Source of the DNA: AP-15 sp035570595
GTDB lineage: Bacteria; Pseudomonadota; Alphaproteobacteria; ATCC43930; CGMCC-115725
DNA length: 8,271 bases
NCBI GenBank assembly: GCA_035570595.1
Contig: DATMLF010000244.1
Coordinates: 1-8,271, forward strand
Direction: 5' to 3'
The notes beneath the pieces were generated by a model. That model did not search any database. It was given only the letters and a program-made list of their open reading frames with translations, and was not told the DNA's origin. Every line of letters starts with the position of its first letter. Position 1 is the first letter of the stretch. Positions 1 to 8,271 of this stretch are shown here, one piece after another. The translations under genes were made by a program, and so were the position numbers.

Positions 1-1
1 C

Positions 2-2448
<2,447 letters not shown>

Positions 2449-2452
<4 letters not shown>

Positions 2453-4668
2453 ACTCGGCCGAGGTCCTACATTCTATCGCCATGCTCCCGCTTCTCGTCG
2501 CCGAACGCCCCAAGAGCGATGTCGGCAAGCCGTTTGCGATCTCTTCCGAATTCCGCCCGGCGGGCGACCAGCCGCAGGCGATCGCCGAATTGTCCGAGGG
2601 GATGGCGCGCGGCGAGCGCGACCAGGTATTGCTCGGGGTCACCGGCTCGGGCAAGACGTTTACGATGGCGCATGTCATCGCCAACACCGGCCGGCCGGCG
2701 ATCATCCTCGCCCCGAACAAGACGCTGGCGGCACAGCTCTACGGCGAGATGAGGAGCTTTTTTCCCGACAACGCGGTCGAATACTTCGTCTCGTATTACG
2801 ACTATTATCAGCCGGAGGCATACGTCCCGCGCACCGACACTTATGTCGAAAAGGAATCGTCGCTGAACGAGGAGATCGACCGGATGCGCCACTCGGCGAC
2901 CCGCGCGATTCTCGAGCGCCGCGACGTGATCGTCGTCGCCAGCGTGTCGTGCATCTACGGCATCGGCTCGGTCGAAACCTATTCGCAGATGACCCTGTCC
3001 TTGGAAAAGGGCGACCGGGTCAACCGTACCCAGCTGTTGGCGCGCTTTGTCGAATTGCAGTACCGGCGCAACGACACGAATTTCGTGCGCGGCGCGTTCC
3101 GGGTGCGCGGCGACTCGATCGAGCTGTTCCCGGCGCATTACGAGGACCGCGCCTGGCGCCTGTCGTTGTTTGGCGACGAAATCGAGGCGATCCACGAGAT
3201 CGACCCGTTGACCGGCGAGAAAACGGCGGCGTTGCAGTCGATCAAGGTCTACGCCAACAGCCACTATGTGACGCCGCGGCCGACCCTGTTGCAGGCGATC
3301 GAGCAGATCAAGCGCGACCTCAAGATCCGCCTCGAAGAACTGTTCGCCGAGGGCAAATTGCTCGAGGCGCAGCGGCTCGAGCAGCGCACCACCTACGACC
3401 TCGAAATGATCGACGCCACCGGCAGCTGCGCCGGCATCGAGAACTATTCGCGCTATCTGACCGGGCGCCGGCCGGGCGAGCCGCCGCCGACCTTTTTCGA
3501 ATACATGCCGCGCGACGCGCTGGTGTTTGTCGACGAGAGCCATGTCACGGTGCCGCAACTGGGCGGCATGTTCCGCGGCGACTGGATGCGCAAGAGCACA
3601 TTAGCCGAGTACGGTTTCCGGCTGCCCTCCTGCACCGACAACCGCCCGCTCAAGTTCGAGGAGTGGGAGGCGATGCGCGGGCAGACCGTGTTTGTCTCGG
3701 CAACACCGGGGCCGTGGGAGATGGACCGCGCGGGCGGCGTCTTTGTCGAGCAGATCGTGCGCCCGACCGGCCTCGTCGATCCGCCCTGCATCATCCGCCC
3801 GGTCGAGACCCAGGTCGACGACCTGATGGCCGAGTGCCGCGAGGAGGCGGCGAAGGGCCACCGCGTCATGGTCACGACCCTGACCAAGAAGATGGCCGAG
3901 GCGCTGACCGAGTACTTGCACGAATCAGGGTTGCGGGTGCGTTACATGCACTCCGATGTCGACACCTTGGAGCGCATCGAGATCATCCGCGACCTGCGGC
4001 TCGGCGTGTTCGACGTGCTGATCGGGATCAACCTGTTGCGCGAGGGGCTCGACATCCCAGAATGCGCGCTGATGGCGGTGCTCGACGCCGACAAGGAAGG
4101 CTATCTGCGCTCGCGCACCTCGCTGATCCAGACGATCGGGCGGGCGGCGCGGCACATCGACGGCCGCGCCATCCTCTATGCCGACCGCATGACCGACAGC
4201 CTCAAGGCAGCGATCGAGGAGACCAACCGCCGCCGCGAGAAGCAGCAGGCCTACAACATCGCGAACGGGATCACGCCCGAAAGCGTGCGCCGCGGCATCG
4301 CCGACATTCTCCAAAGCGTCTACGAGCGCGACCACGTCACCTATGGGCTGTCGGAAGGCGAGGCGGCGCATTACCAGGGCAAGAGCCTGCAGGCGGTCAT
4401 CGCCGACCTCGAAAAGCGCATGCGCGACGCCGCCGCCGACCTCGAATTCGAGGAGGCGGCGCGGTTGCGCGACGAAATCCGCCGGCTCGAGCAGGCCGAT
4501 CTCGGTTTGCCCGCGGCACCGGTCGCAAACAGCGCGCGCAGCGGCCCTGGTGCGCGCGGCGAGGGTCTGCGCGGCCGCTCGACCGCGGGGCGGGCCGGGG
4601 TGTCGGCGCGCGACGTCGCCCGCGCCAAGATGCGCGCGCGCAAGGAACGCCGTGCCGGGCGCCGCTGA
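2449..4668 (+). CDS. uvrB: Excinuclease ABC subunit UvrB
   Basis: UvrB verifies damage handed over by UvrA, loads UvrC and acts as a limited helicase in nucleotide excision repair. In this 739-residue reading: Walker A GVTGSGKT (63-70), the aromatic beta-hairpin region YFVSYYDYYQPEAYVP (112-127) that clamps DNA, helicase motif II DESH (362-365), motif III SATPG (417-421), motif VI QTIGRAAR (561-568), and a C-terminal UVR coiled coil (about 647-682) that contacts UvrC. A further 57 residues form an Arg-rich, probably disordered tail. The start at 2449 gives an ATGA overlap with the kinase stop and has a G-rich stretch just upstream (2441-2447). A second Met at residue 12 (base 2482) gives MLPLLVAERP and is a credible alternative start. 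All NER-relevant motifs are intact, so the protein should be functional. The 3' end overlaps the next gene by 17 bases. Confidence 0.98.
2451..2466. promoter_or_regulatory. 16-bp near-perfect palindrome at the uvrB start
   Basis: GAACTCGGCCGAGGTC is symmetric at 14 of 16 positions; only the third base from each end breaks the symmetry. It lies between the two candidate uvrB start codons (2449 and 2482). It could be an operator or an RNA hairpin over the start, but short GC-rich palindromes are common at this base composition. It does not match the alphaproteobacterial LexA box GTTC-N7-GTTC. Confidence 0.2.
4642..4646 (+). promoter_or_regulatory. Ribosome binding site supporting GTG start at 4652
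   Basis: AAGGA lies inside the last codons of uvrB, five bases before an in-frame GTG at 4652. It is the best Shine-Dalgarno match near the start of the dehydrogenase gene. A second AAGGA at 4718-4722 is too far (16 bases) from the alternative GTG at 4739 and would suit only a CTG at 4727. Confidence 0.5.
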
Positions 4669-5509
4669 CCGCGATTCCGCGCGCGGCGGCGGCCACGAAG
4701 CGCTAGACCGTTGCGAAAAGGACGAGCTGACCGGGGCGGTGGCGGCGCCGCCGGTCCCGCGCGCGGCGCTTGTCACCGGCGGCGGCCGGCGGATCGGCCG
4801 CGCCTTGGCGCTGGGGCTGGCCGAAGACGGGTTCGCCGTCGCCGTCCACTACCACCGCTCGCGCGAGCCGGCCGAAGCGGTCGCCGCCACGATTCGCGCC
4901 GGCGGCGGCACGGCGCTGGCGCTCGGCGCCGACCTCGCCGACGAAAACGCGGTGCGTGCCTTGCTCGCCCAGACCGAGCGCGCGTTCGGCCCGGTGGGGT
5001 GTCTTGCCAACAACGCTGGGGTGTTTGGCGACGACACGGTGTCGACGATCAGCCGCGACAGCTGGGACCGGCATCTTGCGGTCAACCTGAGGGCGCCGCT
5101 TGTGCTGATCCAGGAGATGGCGGCGCGGCTGCCCGAAGAGGCAGGCGGGGTCGTCGTCAATATGCTCGACCAGCGGGTGTGGTCGCTGACGCCGTATTTT
5201 GTGTCCTACACGGTCTCGAAGGCGGGGCTGTGGACGTTGACGCAAACTTTGGCGCTGGCGCTGGCGCCGCGCATCCGCGTCAACGGCATCGGCCCCGGGC
5301 CGACCCTGCCGAGCGAACGCCAGACTGCGCAACAATTTATGCGGCAGCGCGCGCAGATGCCGCTCGGCCGCGGCACGAGCCCGCAGGAGATCGTCGCGGC
5401 CATGCGCTTTATCCTGTCGGCTCCGGCCCTGACCGGACAGATGATCGCGCTCGACGGCGGCCAGCATCTGGGTTGGGCGCAGCCGCAGCGAGCCCCGGAA
5501 ACGGAGTAG
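4652..5509 (+). CDS. Short-chain dehydrogenase, pteridine/dihydromonapterin reductase type (PTR1/FolM-like)
   Basis: NADPH-dependent SDR with a Rossmann fold. Numbered from GTG 4652 (285 residues): cofactor motif TGGGRRIG (42-49), HYHRS after beta-2 (66-70), NNAG (120-123), structural Asn in VNLRAP (N145), active-site region MLDQRVW with D173, then Y186 and K190 (YTVSK), NGIGPG (211-216), and LDGG near the end. The usual catalytic Ser is absent and Asp occupies a position 13 residues before the Tyr. Leishmania PTR1 (Asp181/Tyr194/Lys198) and E. coli FolM share this spacing. The TGGGRRIG form matches FolM, and HYHRS matches the NADPH-binding motif of PTR1, as I recall those sequences. I infer a pterin or dihydrofolate reductase; other SDR substrates remain possible. 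The start is uncertain: GTG 4652 has the better ribosome site and overlaps uvrB by 17 bases, whereas GTG 4739 would give a more usual 256 residues. The gene is probably co-transcribed with uvrB. Confidence 0.9.
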   Translation: MPGAADRDSARGGGHEALDRCEKDELTGAVAAPPVPRAALVTGGGRRIGRALALGLAEDGFAVAVHYHRSREPAEAVAATIRAGGGTALALGADLADENAVRALLAQTERAFGPVGCLANNAGVFGDDTVSTISRDSWDRHLAVNLRAPLVLIQEMAARLPEEAGGVVVNMLDQRVWSLTPYFVSYTVSKAGLWTLTQTLALALAPRIRVNGIGPGPTLPSERQTAQQFMRQRAQMPLGRGTSPQEIVAAMRFILSAPALTGQMIALDGGQHLGWAQPQRAPETE

Positions 5510-5514
5510 CAGAA

Positions 5515-5531
5515 CTCGCGCATTGCGCGAG
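5515..5531 (+). terminator. Hairpin immediately after the SDR gene, possible terminator
   Basis: CTCGCGC and GCGCGAG form a perfect 7-bp stem around an ATT loop, five bases past the SDR stop codon. No T-run follows, so it is not a canonical intrinsic terminator. It may still stabilise a 3' end or aid Rho-dependent stopping. Its position supports the end of the kinase-uvrB-SDR unit. Confidence 0.4.
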
Positions 5532-5583
5532 CTGAGACACTTGTCGACGGGCGTGCTAACCTGCGGGAGACATTTGTTTTGCG

Positions 5584-5610
5584 ATTGTTGTCGGTTAAAC
5601 CGACCGCAAT
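5584..5610. promoter_or_regulatory. 27-bp imperfect palindrome, candidate operator
   Basis: The core GTCGGTTAAACCGAC (5590-5604) is a perfect 15-base dyad centred on A5597. Beyond a two-base break on each side the symmetry resumes with ATTG (5584-5587) and CAAT (5607-5610). Its size and its place upstream of uvrC fit a site for a dimeric regulator. The regulator is unknown, and the site matches neither the LexA nor the full CtrA consensus as I know them. Confidence 0.45.
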
Positions 5611-5719
5611 TTGCTCACAGACGGTGTGACCGAAATGAGACAAGCCGATGTCCTCGGCGCGAGCCGGCCGACCTCCGGTGCCGTTAACCTTCATTCCGAA
5701 AAACCTGCGGCCCCCAAGG

Positions 5720-5728
5720 TGTTATAAT
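5720..5728 (+). promoter_or_regulatory. Extended -10 promoter element upstream of uvrC
   Basis: TGTTATAAT contains a consensus TATAAT (5723-5728) preceded by TGn, the extended -10 motif of sigma-70-type promoters. No good -35 hexamer sits 16-18 bases upstream, which extended -10 promoters can tolerate. Transcription would start near 5735 and leave a leader of about 116 bases before ATG 5852. That leader contains the DnaA-box pair. Confidence 0.5.
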
Positions 5729-5730
5729 TA

Positions 5731-5747
5731 TGCCTACTTTATAGGCA
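5731..5747. promoter_or_regulatory. Dyad overlapping the predicted uvrC transcription start
   Basis: TGCCTA and TAGGCA form a perfect 6-bp inverted repeat around CTTTA, two bases after the TATAAT hexamer. A protein bound here would cover the expected start site near 5735, so it could act as a repressor site. This is inferred from position and symmetry only. Confidence 0.35.
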
Positions 5748-5797
5748 AATAGCGGAAACGTCATAAGAGGTCGATTTTGGACGCAGACGGGCGGGTG

Positions 5798-5832
5798 TTA
5801 TCAACAAAGTTATCCACATCGTTCGTGGATAT
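5798..5832. promoter_or_regulatory. DnaA-box cluster upstream of uvrC
   Basis: TTATCCACA (5810-5818) is an exact match to the classical DnaA box. TTATCAACA (5798-5806), with one difference, lies in the same orientation three bases before it, giving a 12-bp repeat. An inverted degenerate copy, CGTGGATAT (5824-5832; two differences on the opposite strand), follows. The cluster lies 19 bases before the uvrC ATG, downstream of the predicted promoter and beside an A+T-rich block. DnaA could repress or time uvrC, or this could be a secondary DnaA-binding locus. Three boxes are few for an origin. Confidence 0.5.
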
Positions 5833-5851
5833 CGGCGATGCGATTTGAATT

Positions 5852-8065
5852 ATGAAGGCAGCACAACCAGTTGACGAAGCGATGACGGATCGTTATTCGC
5901 AAACCGCGGCCGGGCGCCGCCCCGCGTGGCGGCAAAAGCCGCCGCCGATGGACCCGCGTCGGGCGCCGGAGGGGGTCGCGGCCGGTCCGCTCGCCGACGC
6001 GCAAGGCGTCGATCTGGCCGACGTCGCGGCCGAACTCGACCCGTCCACCGCCCGCGCGAATTCACCCGAGGCGGCAACCGGGATCGAGCGCGGGGTCGCC
6101 GCGATCCGCGCCGCGCTGCGGACAATGCCGGCGACCCCCGGCGTCTACCGCATGCTCGACCGCAAGGGCGACGCGCTCTATGTCGGCAAGGCCCGCAACC
6201 TGAGGAGCCGGGTGCAGAACTACGCCCATCCGGCGACCCTGTCGAACCGAACGCGGCGCATGGTGGCCGAGACCGCGGCCATGGAAATCGTCTCGACCCA
6301 CACCGAGGCCGAGGCGCTGCTGCTCGAGTGCAACATGATCAAGCGGCTGATGCCGCGGTTCAATGTCCTGCTGCGCGACGACAAATCCTTTCCGTTAATC
6401 CACCTGACTGCCGACCACGACTTTCCGCAGCTGACCAAATTTCGCGGCGCGCAAAACAAGGGCGGCGACTATTTCGGCCCGTTTGCCTCGGCGGGGGCAG
6501 TCAACCGCACCCTCGTCACGTTGCAAAAGGCGTTTCTGCTGCGCTCGTGCAGCAACAGCATCTTTTCGAACCGCACCCGGCCGTGCCTGTTGCACCAGAT
6601 CAAGCGCTGCAGCGCGCCGTGCGTCGGCCGGATCGAGCGCGAGGATTACGCCGGTCTGATTGAAGAAGCGCGCGCGTTCCTCGCCGGCGGCAGCGACGCG
6701 GTGCAGCAGCGGCTGGCGGTCGAGATGCAGCAGGCGGCGGCGGCGCTCGACTTTGAGGCGGCCGGGCTGATCCGCGACCGCATCCGGGCATTGACCCTGG
6801 TGCAGGGTCACCAGGACATCCATGTGGCCGGGATCGCCGACGCTGACGTGATCGCGGCCCACCAGGAAGGCGGGCAGACCTGCGTCCAGGTGTTCTTTTT
6901 TCGCGGCGGCCAGAATTGGGGCAACCGCGCCTATTTTCCGAGCCACGACCGCCAGCTTGCCGTCGCGGACGTGCTCGGGTCGTTTGTCGGCCAGTTCTAC
7001 GACAACCGCCCGAAGCCGCCGCTCGTGCTGTTGAGCCACGAGCTCGGCGAGCAGCGGCTGGTCGAGGAGGCGCTGTCGCTTGGCGGCCGGCGCGTCAGCC
7101 TCGCGGTGCCGCGGCGCGGCGACAAGCGAAAGCTGGTGGAGCGGGTGGTGGCCGCCGCCCGTGAGGCGCTCGGCCGCCGGCTCGCGGAAAGCGCCTCGCA
7201 GCGCCGCCTGCTCGAGGGCGTCGCCGCCGCCTTTGGCCTCGAGGCGGCGCCAAACCGCATCGAGGTCTACGACAACAGCCACATCCAGGGCACCAACGCG
7301 GTCGGCGCGATGATCGTCGCCGGACCCGAGGGGCTGATCAAGGGGGCGTACCGCAAGTTCAACATCCGCGGTGTCCGCACACGCGCCCCTCACCCCGGCG
7401 CTCTCCCCGCCGGCGGGGAGAGTGAGGGACCCGCGGAGCGGGAGAGTGAGGGGCAGCCGGGGGCGGATCGGCAGCCGAGGACGGATCTTAGGCACGTCGA
7501 CGAGGATGAACGGGGGGCGGCCGCTGGCGGGGACGATTACGCAATGATGCGCGAGGTGTTGCTGCGCCGCTTTGCCCGCGCGCTCAAAGAGGATCCCGAG
7601 CGCGAGCAGGGCGGCTGGCCCGATCTTGTGCTGATCGACGGCGGACAGGGCCAGCTCGGCATCGCGCAAGGGGTGCTCGACGAGCTCGGCATCGACGATG
7701 TCGCGATTGTCGGCATCGCCAAGGGGCCGGACCGCAACGCCGGCCGCGAGCGTTTCTTCATGCCCGGCCGGCCGCCGTTCTCGCTCGATCCGCGCGACCC
7801 GGTGCTGTACTTTTTGCAGCGGCTGCGCGACGAGGCCCACCGTTTTGCGATCGGCACGCACCGCGCCCGGCGGACGAAGGCGATCGGCCGCTCGCCGCTC
7901 GACGAGATCGCCGGCGTCGGCGCCCGCCGCAAGCAGGCGCTGCTGCACCATTTCGGCTCGGCCCGCGCGGTCGCCCGCGCCGGGCTCGGCGAGCTCGAGC
8001 GCGTCGCCGGGATCAGCAAAACCGTAGCAAAAAAGATTTATGATCATTTTCATGCCGATGGCTAA
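5852..8065 (+). CDS. uvrC: Excinuclease ABC subunit UvrC, with in-frame repeat insertion
   Basis: UvrC makes both incisions flanking a lesion bound by UvrB. In this 737-residue reading: GIY-YIG nuclease for the 3' cut with GVY (97-99), YVGKARNLRSR (110-120, Y110 and R120) and E159; four Cys C233-x11-C245-x7-C253-x3-C257, the spacing of the E. coli UvrC iron-sulphur ligands; a UVR helix pair (about 283-318) for UvrB; an RNase H-like nuclease for the 5' cut with D474 (VYDNSH), D562 (GDDY), D596 (LIDGG) and the EAHRFAIGTH histidines; and a helix-hairpin-helix pair (about 681-733). Two oddities stand out. About 90 residues precede the usual MPATPGVY start, and roughly 45-50 extra residues (about 507-557) sit between KFNIR and GDDY, where relatives have a short linker. 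ATG 5852 is the first possible start, since a TGA lies at 5846, but it lacks a good ribosome site; ATG 5882 is an alternative. Catalytic residues are intact, so it is probably active. Confidence 0.97.
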   Translation: MKAAQPVDEAMTDRYSQTAAGRRPAWRQKPPPMDPRRAPEGVAAGPLADAQGVDLADVAAELDPSTARANSPEAATGIERGVAAIRAALRTMPATPGVYRMLDRKGDALYVGKARNLRSRVQNYAHPATLSNRTRRMVAETAAMEIVSTHTEAEALLLECNMIKRLMPRFNVLLRDDKSFPLIHLTADHDFPQLTKFRGAQNKGGDYFGPFASAGAVNRTLVTLQKAFLLRSCSNSIFSNRTRPCLLHQIKRCSAPCVGRIEREDYAGLIEEARAFLAGGSDAVQQRLAVEMQQAAAALDFEAAGLIRDRIRALTLVQGHQDIHVAGIADADVIAAHQEGGQTCVQVFFFRGGQNWGNRAYFPSHDRQLAVADVLGSFVGQFYDNRPKPPLVLLSHELGEQRLVEEALSLGGRRVSLAVPRRGDKRKLVERVVAAAREALGRRLAESASQRRLLEGVAAAFGLEAAPNRIEVYDNSHIQGTNAVGAMIVAGPEGLIKGAYRKFNIRGVRTRAPHPGALPAGGESEGPAERESEGQPGADRQPRTDLRHVDEDERGAAAGGDDYAMMREVLLRRFARALKEDPEREQGGWPDLVLIDGGQGQLGIAQGVLDELGIDDVAIVGIAKGPDRNAGRERFFMPGRPPFSLDPRDPVLYFLQRLRDEAHRFAIGTHRARRTKAIGRSPLDEIAGVGARRKQALLHHFGSARAVARAGLGELERVAGISKTVAKKIYDHFHADG
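7385..7454. repeat. REP-like palindromic element inserted in frame within uvrC
   Basis: This 70-base unit is closed by GCCCCTCAC (7385-7393) pairing perfectly with GTGAGGGGC (7446-7454). Inside lies a perfect 22-base palindrome at 7401-7422 (half-site CTCTCCCCGCC) and a smaller CCCGC-GGA-GCGGG hairpin at 7430-7442, giving a branched fold. The CCCCTCACC...CTCTCCCC...GGGGAGAG...GTGAGGGG style is that of dispersed palindromic repeats in many proteobacterial genomes. Here it is translated as APHPGALPAGGESEGPAE and onward, without a stop. No second copy lies in the window, so its status as a genomic repeat rests on this resemblance. Confidence 0.75.
7452..7487 (+). repeat. 18-bp tandem duplication in the uvrC insert
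   Basis: GGCAGCCGGGGGCGGATC (7452-7469) is followed directly by GGCAGCCGAGGACGGATC (7470-7487), with two G-to-A differences. The unit is six codons long and so keeps the frame, giving QPGADR then QPRTDL. It abuts the 3' arm of the palindromic element, overlapping it by three bases, and makes up part of the remaining insert. Confidence 0.8.
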
Positions 8066-8086
8066 GATGCCGGCGTTGACACCGAG

Positions 8087-8271
8087 ATGCCCTTACGCCG
8101 GGGGTGGCGCGTGCCGCTGACGAGCCTGCCCAACCTGTTGACCCTGTCGCGCATCCTGGTGATCCCGGTGGTGATCGCGAGCTTTTACGTGCATGGCGAC
8201 TGCGCGCGCTGGTTCGCCTGCGCGCTGTTCTCGGCAGCCGGGATCACCGACTGGCTCGACGGCCACATGGC
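8087..8271 (+). CDS. pgsA: CDP-diacylglycerol-glycerol-3-phosphate 3-phosphatidyltransferase PgsA (3' end outside window)
   Basis: PgsA is an inner-membrane CDP-alcohol phosphatidyltransferase that makes phosphatidylglycerol phosphate from CDP-diacylglycerol and glycerol 3-phosphate. Only the first 61 codons are present. They show the family's N-terminal SLPNLLTLSRI signature, a first membrane helix (about 17-35), and the start of the catalytic motif D-x2-D-G-x2-A-R as DWLDGHM (D55, D58, G59), cut by the window edge. ATG 8087 gives MPLRRGWRVPLTSLPN. GTG 8111, eight codons later and preceded by GGGGGTGG at 8100-8107, is an equally plausible start (MPLTSLPN). The gene follows uvrC after 21 bases with no terminator, so co-transcription is likely. 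A uvrC-pgsA pairing is familiar in proteobacteria. Confidence 0.92.
   Translation, partial: MPLRRGWRVPLTSLPNLLTLSRILVIPVVIASFYVHGDCARWFACALFSAAGITDWLDGHM

Larger units (their letters stand above)
5510..5851. other. 342-base regulatory intergenic region between the SDR gene and uvrC
   Basis: I see no convincing gene here. In order, the region holds a hairpin just after the SDR stop, a 27-bp imperfect palindrome (5584-5610), a TCACA/TGTGA inverted repeat with a five-base spacer (5615-5629), a GCCGA/TCGGC dyad (5644-5658), an A+T-rich block (14 G/C in the 40 bases 5721-5760) with an extended -10 element and a dyad, and two DnaA-box-like sequences before uvrC. Its length and base composition contrast with the otherwise overlapping genes, so this is where separate control of uvrC would reside. 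An in-frame TGA at 5846-5848 fixes the upstream limit of uvrC. Confidence 0.75.

Noticed and set aside
5574..5616. TTGTTT and TTGTCG hexamers as a -35 for a further promoter
   Set aside because: No acceptable -10 hexamer occurs at the right distance from either.
5615..5629. TCACA-N5-TGTGA as a CRP site
   Set aside because: The half-sites are in the reverse order to the CRP consensus TGTGA-N6-TCACA and the spacing is wrong. It is only a short inverted repeat.
5635..5727. A 30-codon open frame (MRQADVLGAS...) in the gap before uvrC
   Set aside because: It has no ribosome site, no recognisable similarity, and its stop runs into the TATAAT element. Its length is expected by chance.
5797..5814. 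GTTATC repeated as a possible alphaproteobacterial LexA (SOS) box upstream of uvrC
   Set aside because: The repeat period is 12 bases and the half-sites are GTTA, whereas the LexA box is GTTC-N7-GTTC with an 11-base period. DnaA boxes fit better. I found no LexA box upstream of uvrB or uvrC.
5510..5851. Chromosomal replication origin
   Set aside because: Only two good DnaA boxes plus one degenerate copy are present, with no neighbouring origin-linked gene (dnaA, hemE, gidA, parAB). It is kept only as a DnaA-box cluster.
8076..8081. Perfect TTGACA in the uvrC-pgsA gap
   Set aside because: No -10-like sequence lies 16-18 bases downstream (the stretch is a run of G), so a promoter for pgsA is not supported.

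Overview
This window looks like chromosomal DNA from a GC-rich alphaproteobacterium. The protein types, the tightly packed same-strand genes and the run uvrC then pgsA suggest a Rhodospirillales- or Rhizobiales-like lineage, but that placement is an inference without a search. All five genes lie on the + strand. The first and the last are cut by the window edges.

Layout: (1) 2-2452, the 3' part of a soluble multi-GAF/PAS histidine kinase. (2) 2449-4668, uvrB, whose ATG overlaps the kinase stop (ATGA), so the two are probably translationally coupled. (3) 4652-5509, a short-chain dehydrogenase whose best-supported start lies inside the end of uvrB. Its TGGGRRIG, HYHRS and Asp-Tyr-Lys active-site pattern is that of pteridine/dihydromonapterin reductases (PTR1/FolM type). 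(4) 5510-5851, a 342-base gap, markedly A+T-rich in its second half. It holds several dyads, an extended -10 promoter element and two tandem DnaA-box-like sequences. (5) 5852-8065, uvrC, with a long N-terminal extension and an in-frame insert carrying a REP-like palindromic element beside a catalytic aspartate. (6) 8087 to the end, the start of pgsA.

UvrB and UvrC are the damage-verification and dual-incision proteins of nucleotide excision repair (NER). They are encoded together here, with a sensor kinase upstream and a probable pterin reductase between them. The first three genes look like one transcription unit. uvrC and pgsA (21-base gap) probably form a second one, read from the promoter region in the 5510-5851 gap.

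The points most worth a second look are the palindromic repeat translated inside the UvrC nuclease domain, the DnaA-box pair upstream of uvrC, the PTR1/FolM signature of the dehydrogenase, and the kinase-uvrB coupling. I saw no CRISPR array, insertion sequence, tRNA or rRNA. I did not find a clearly new multi-gene system.
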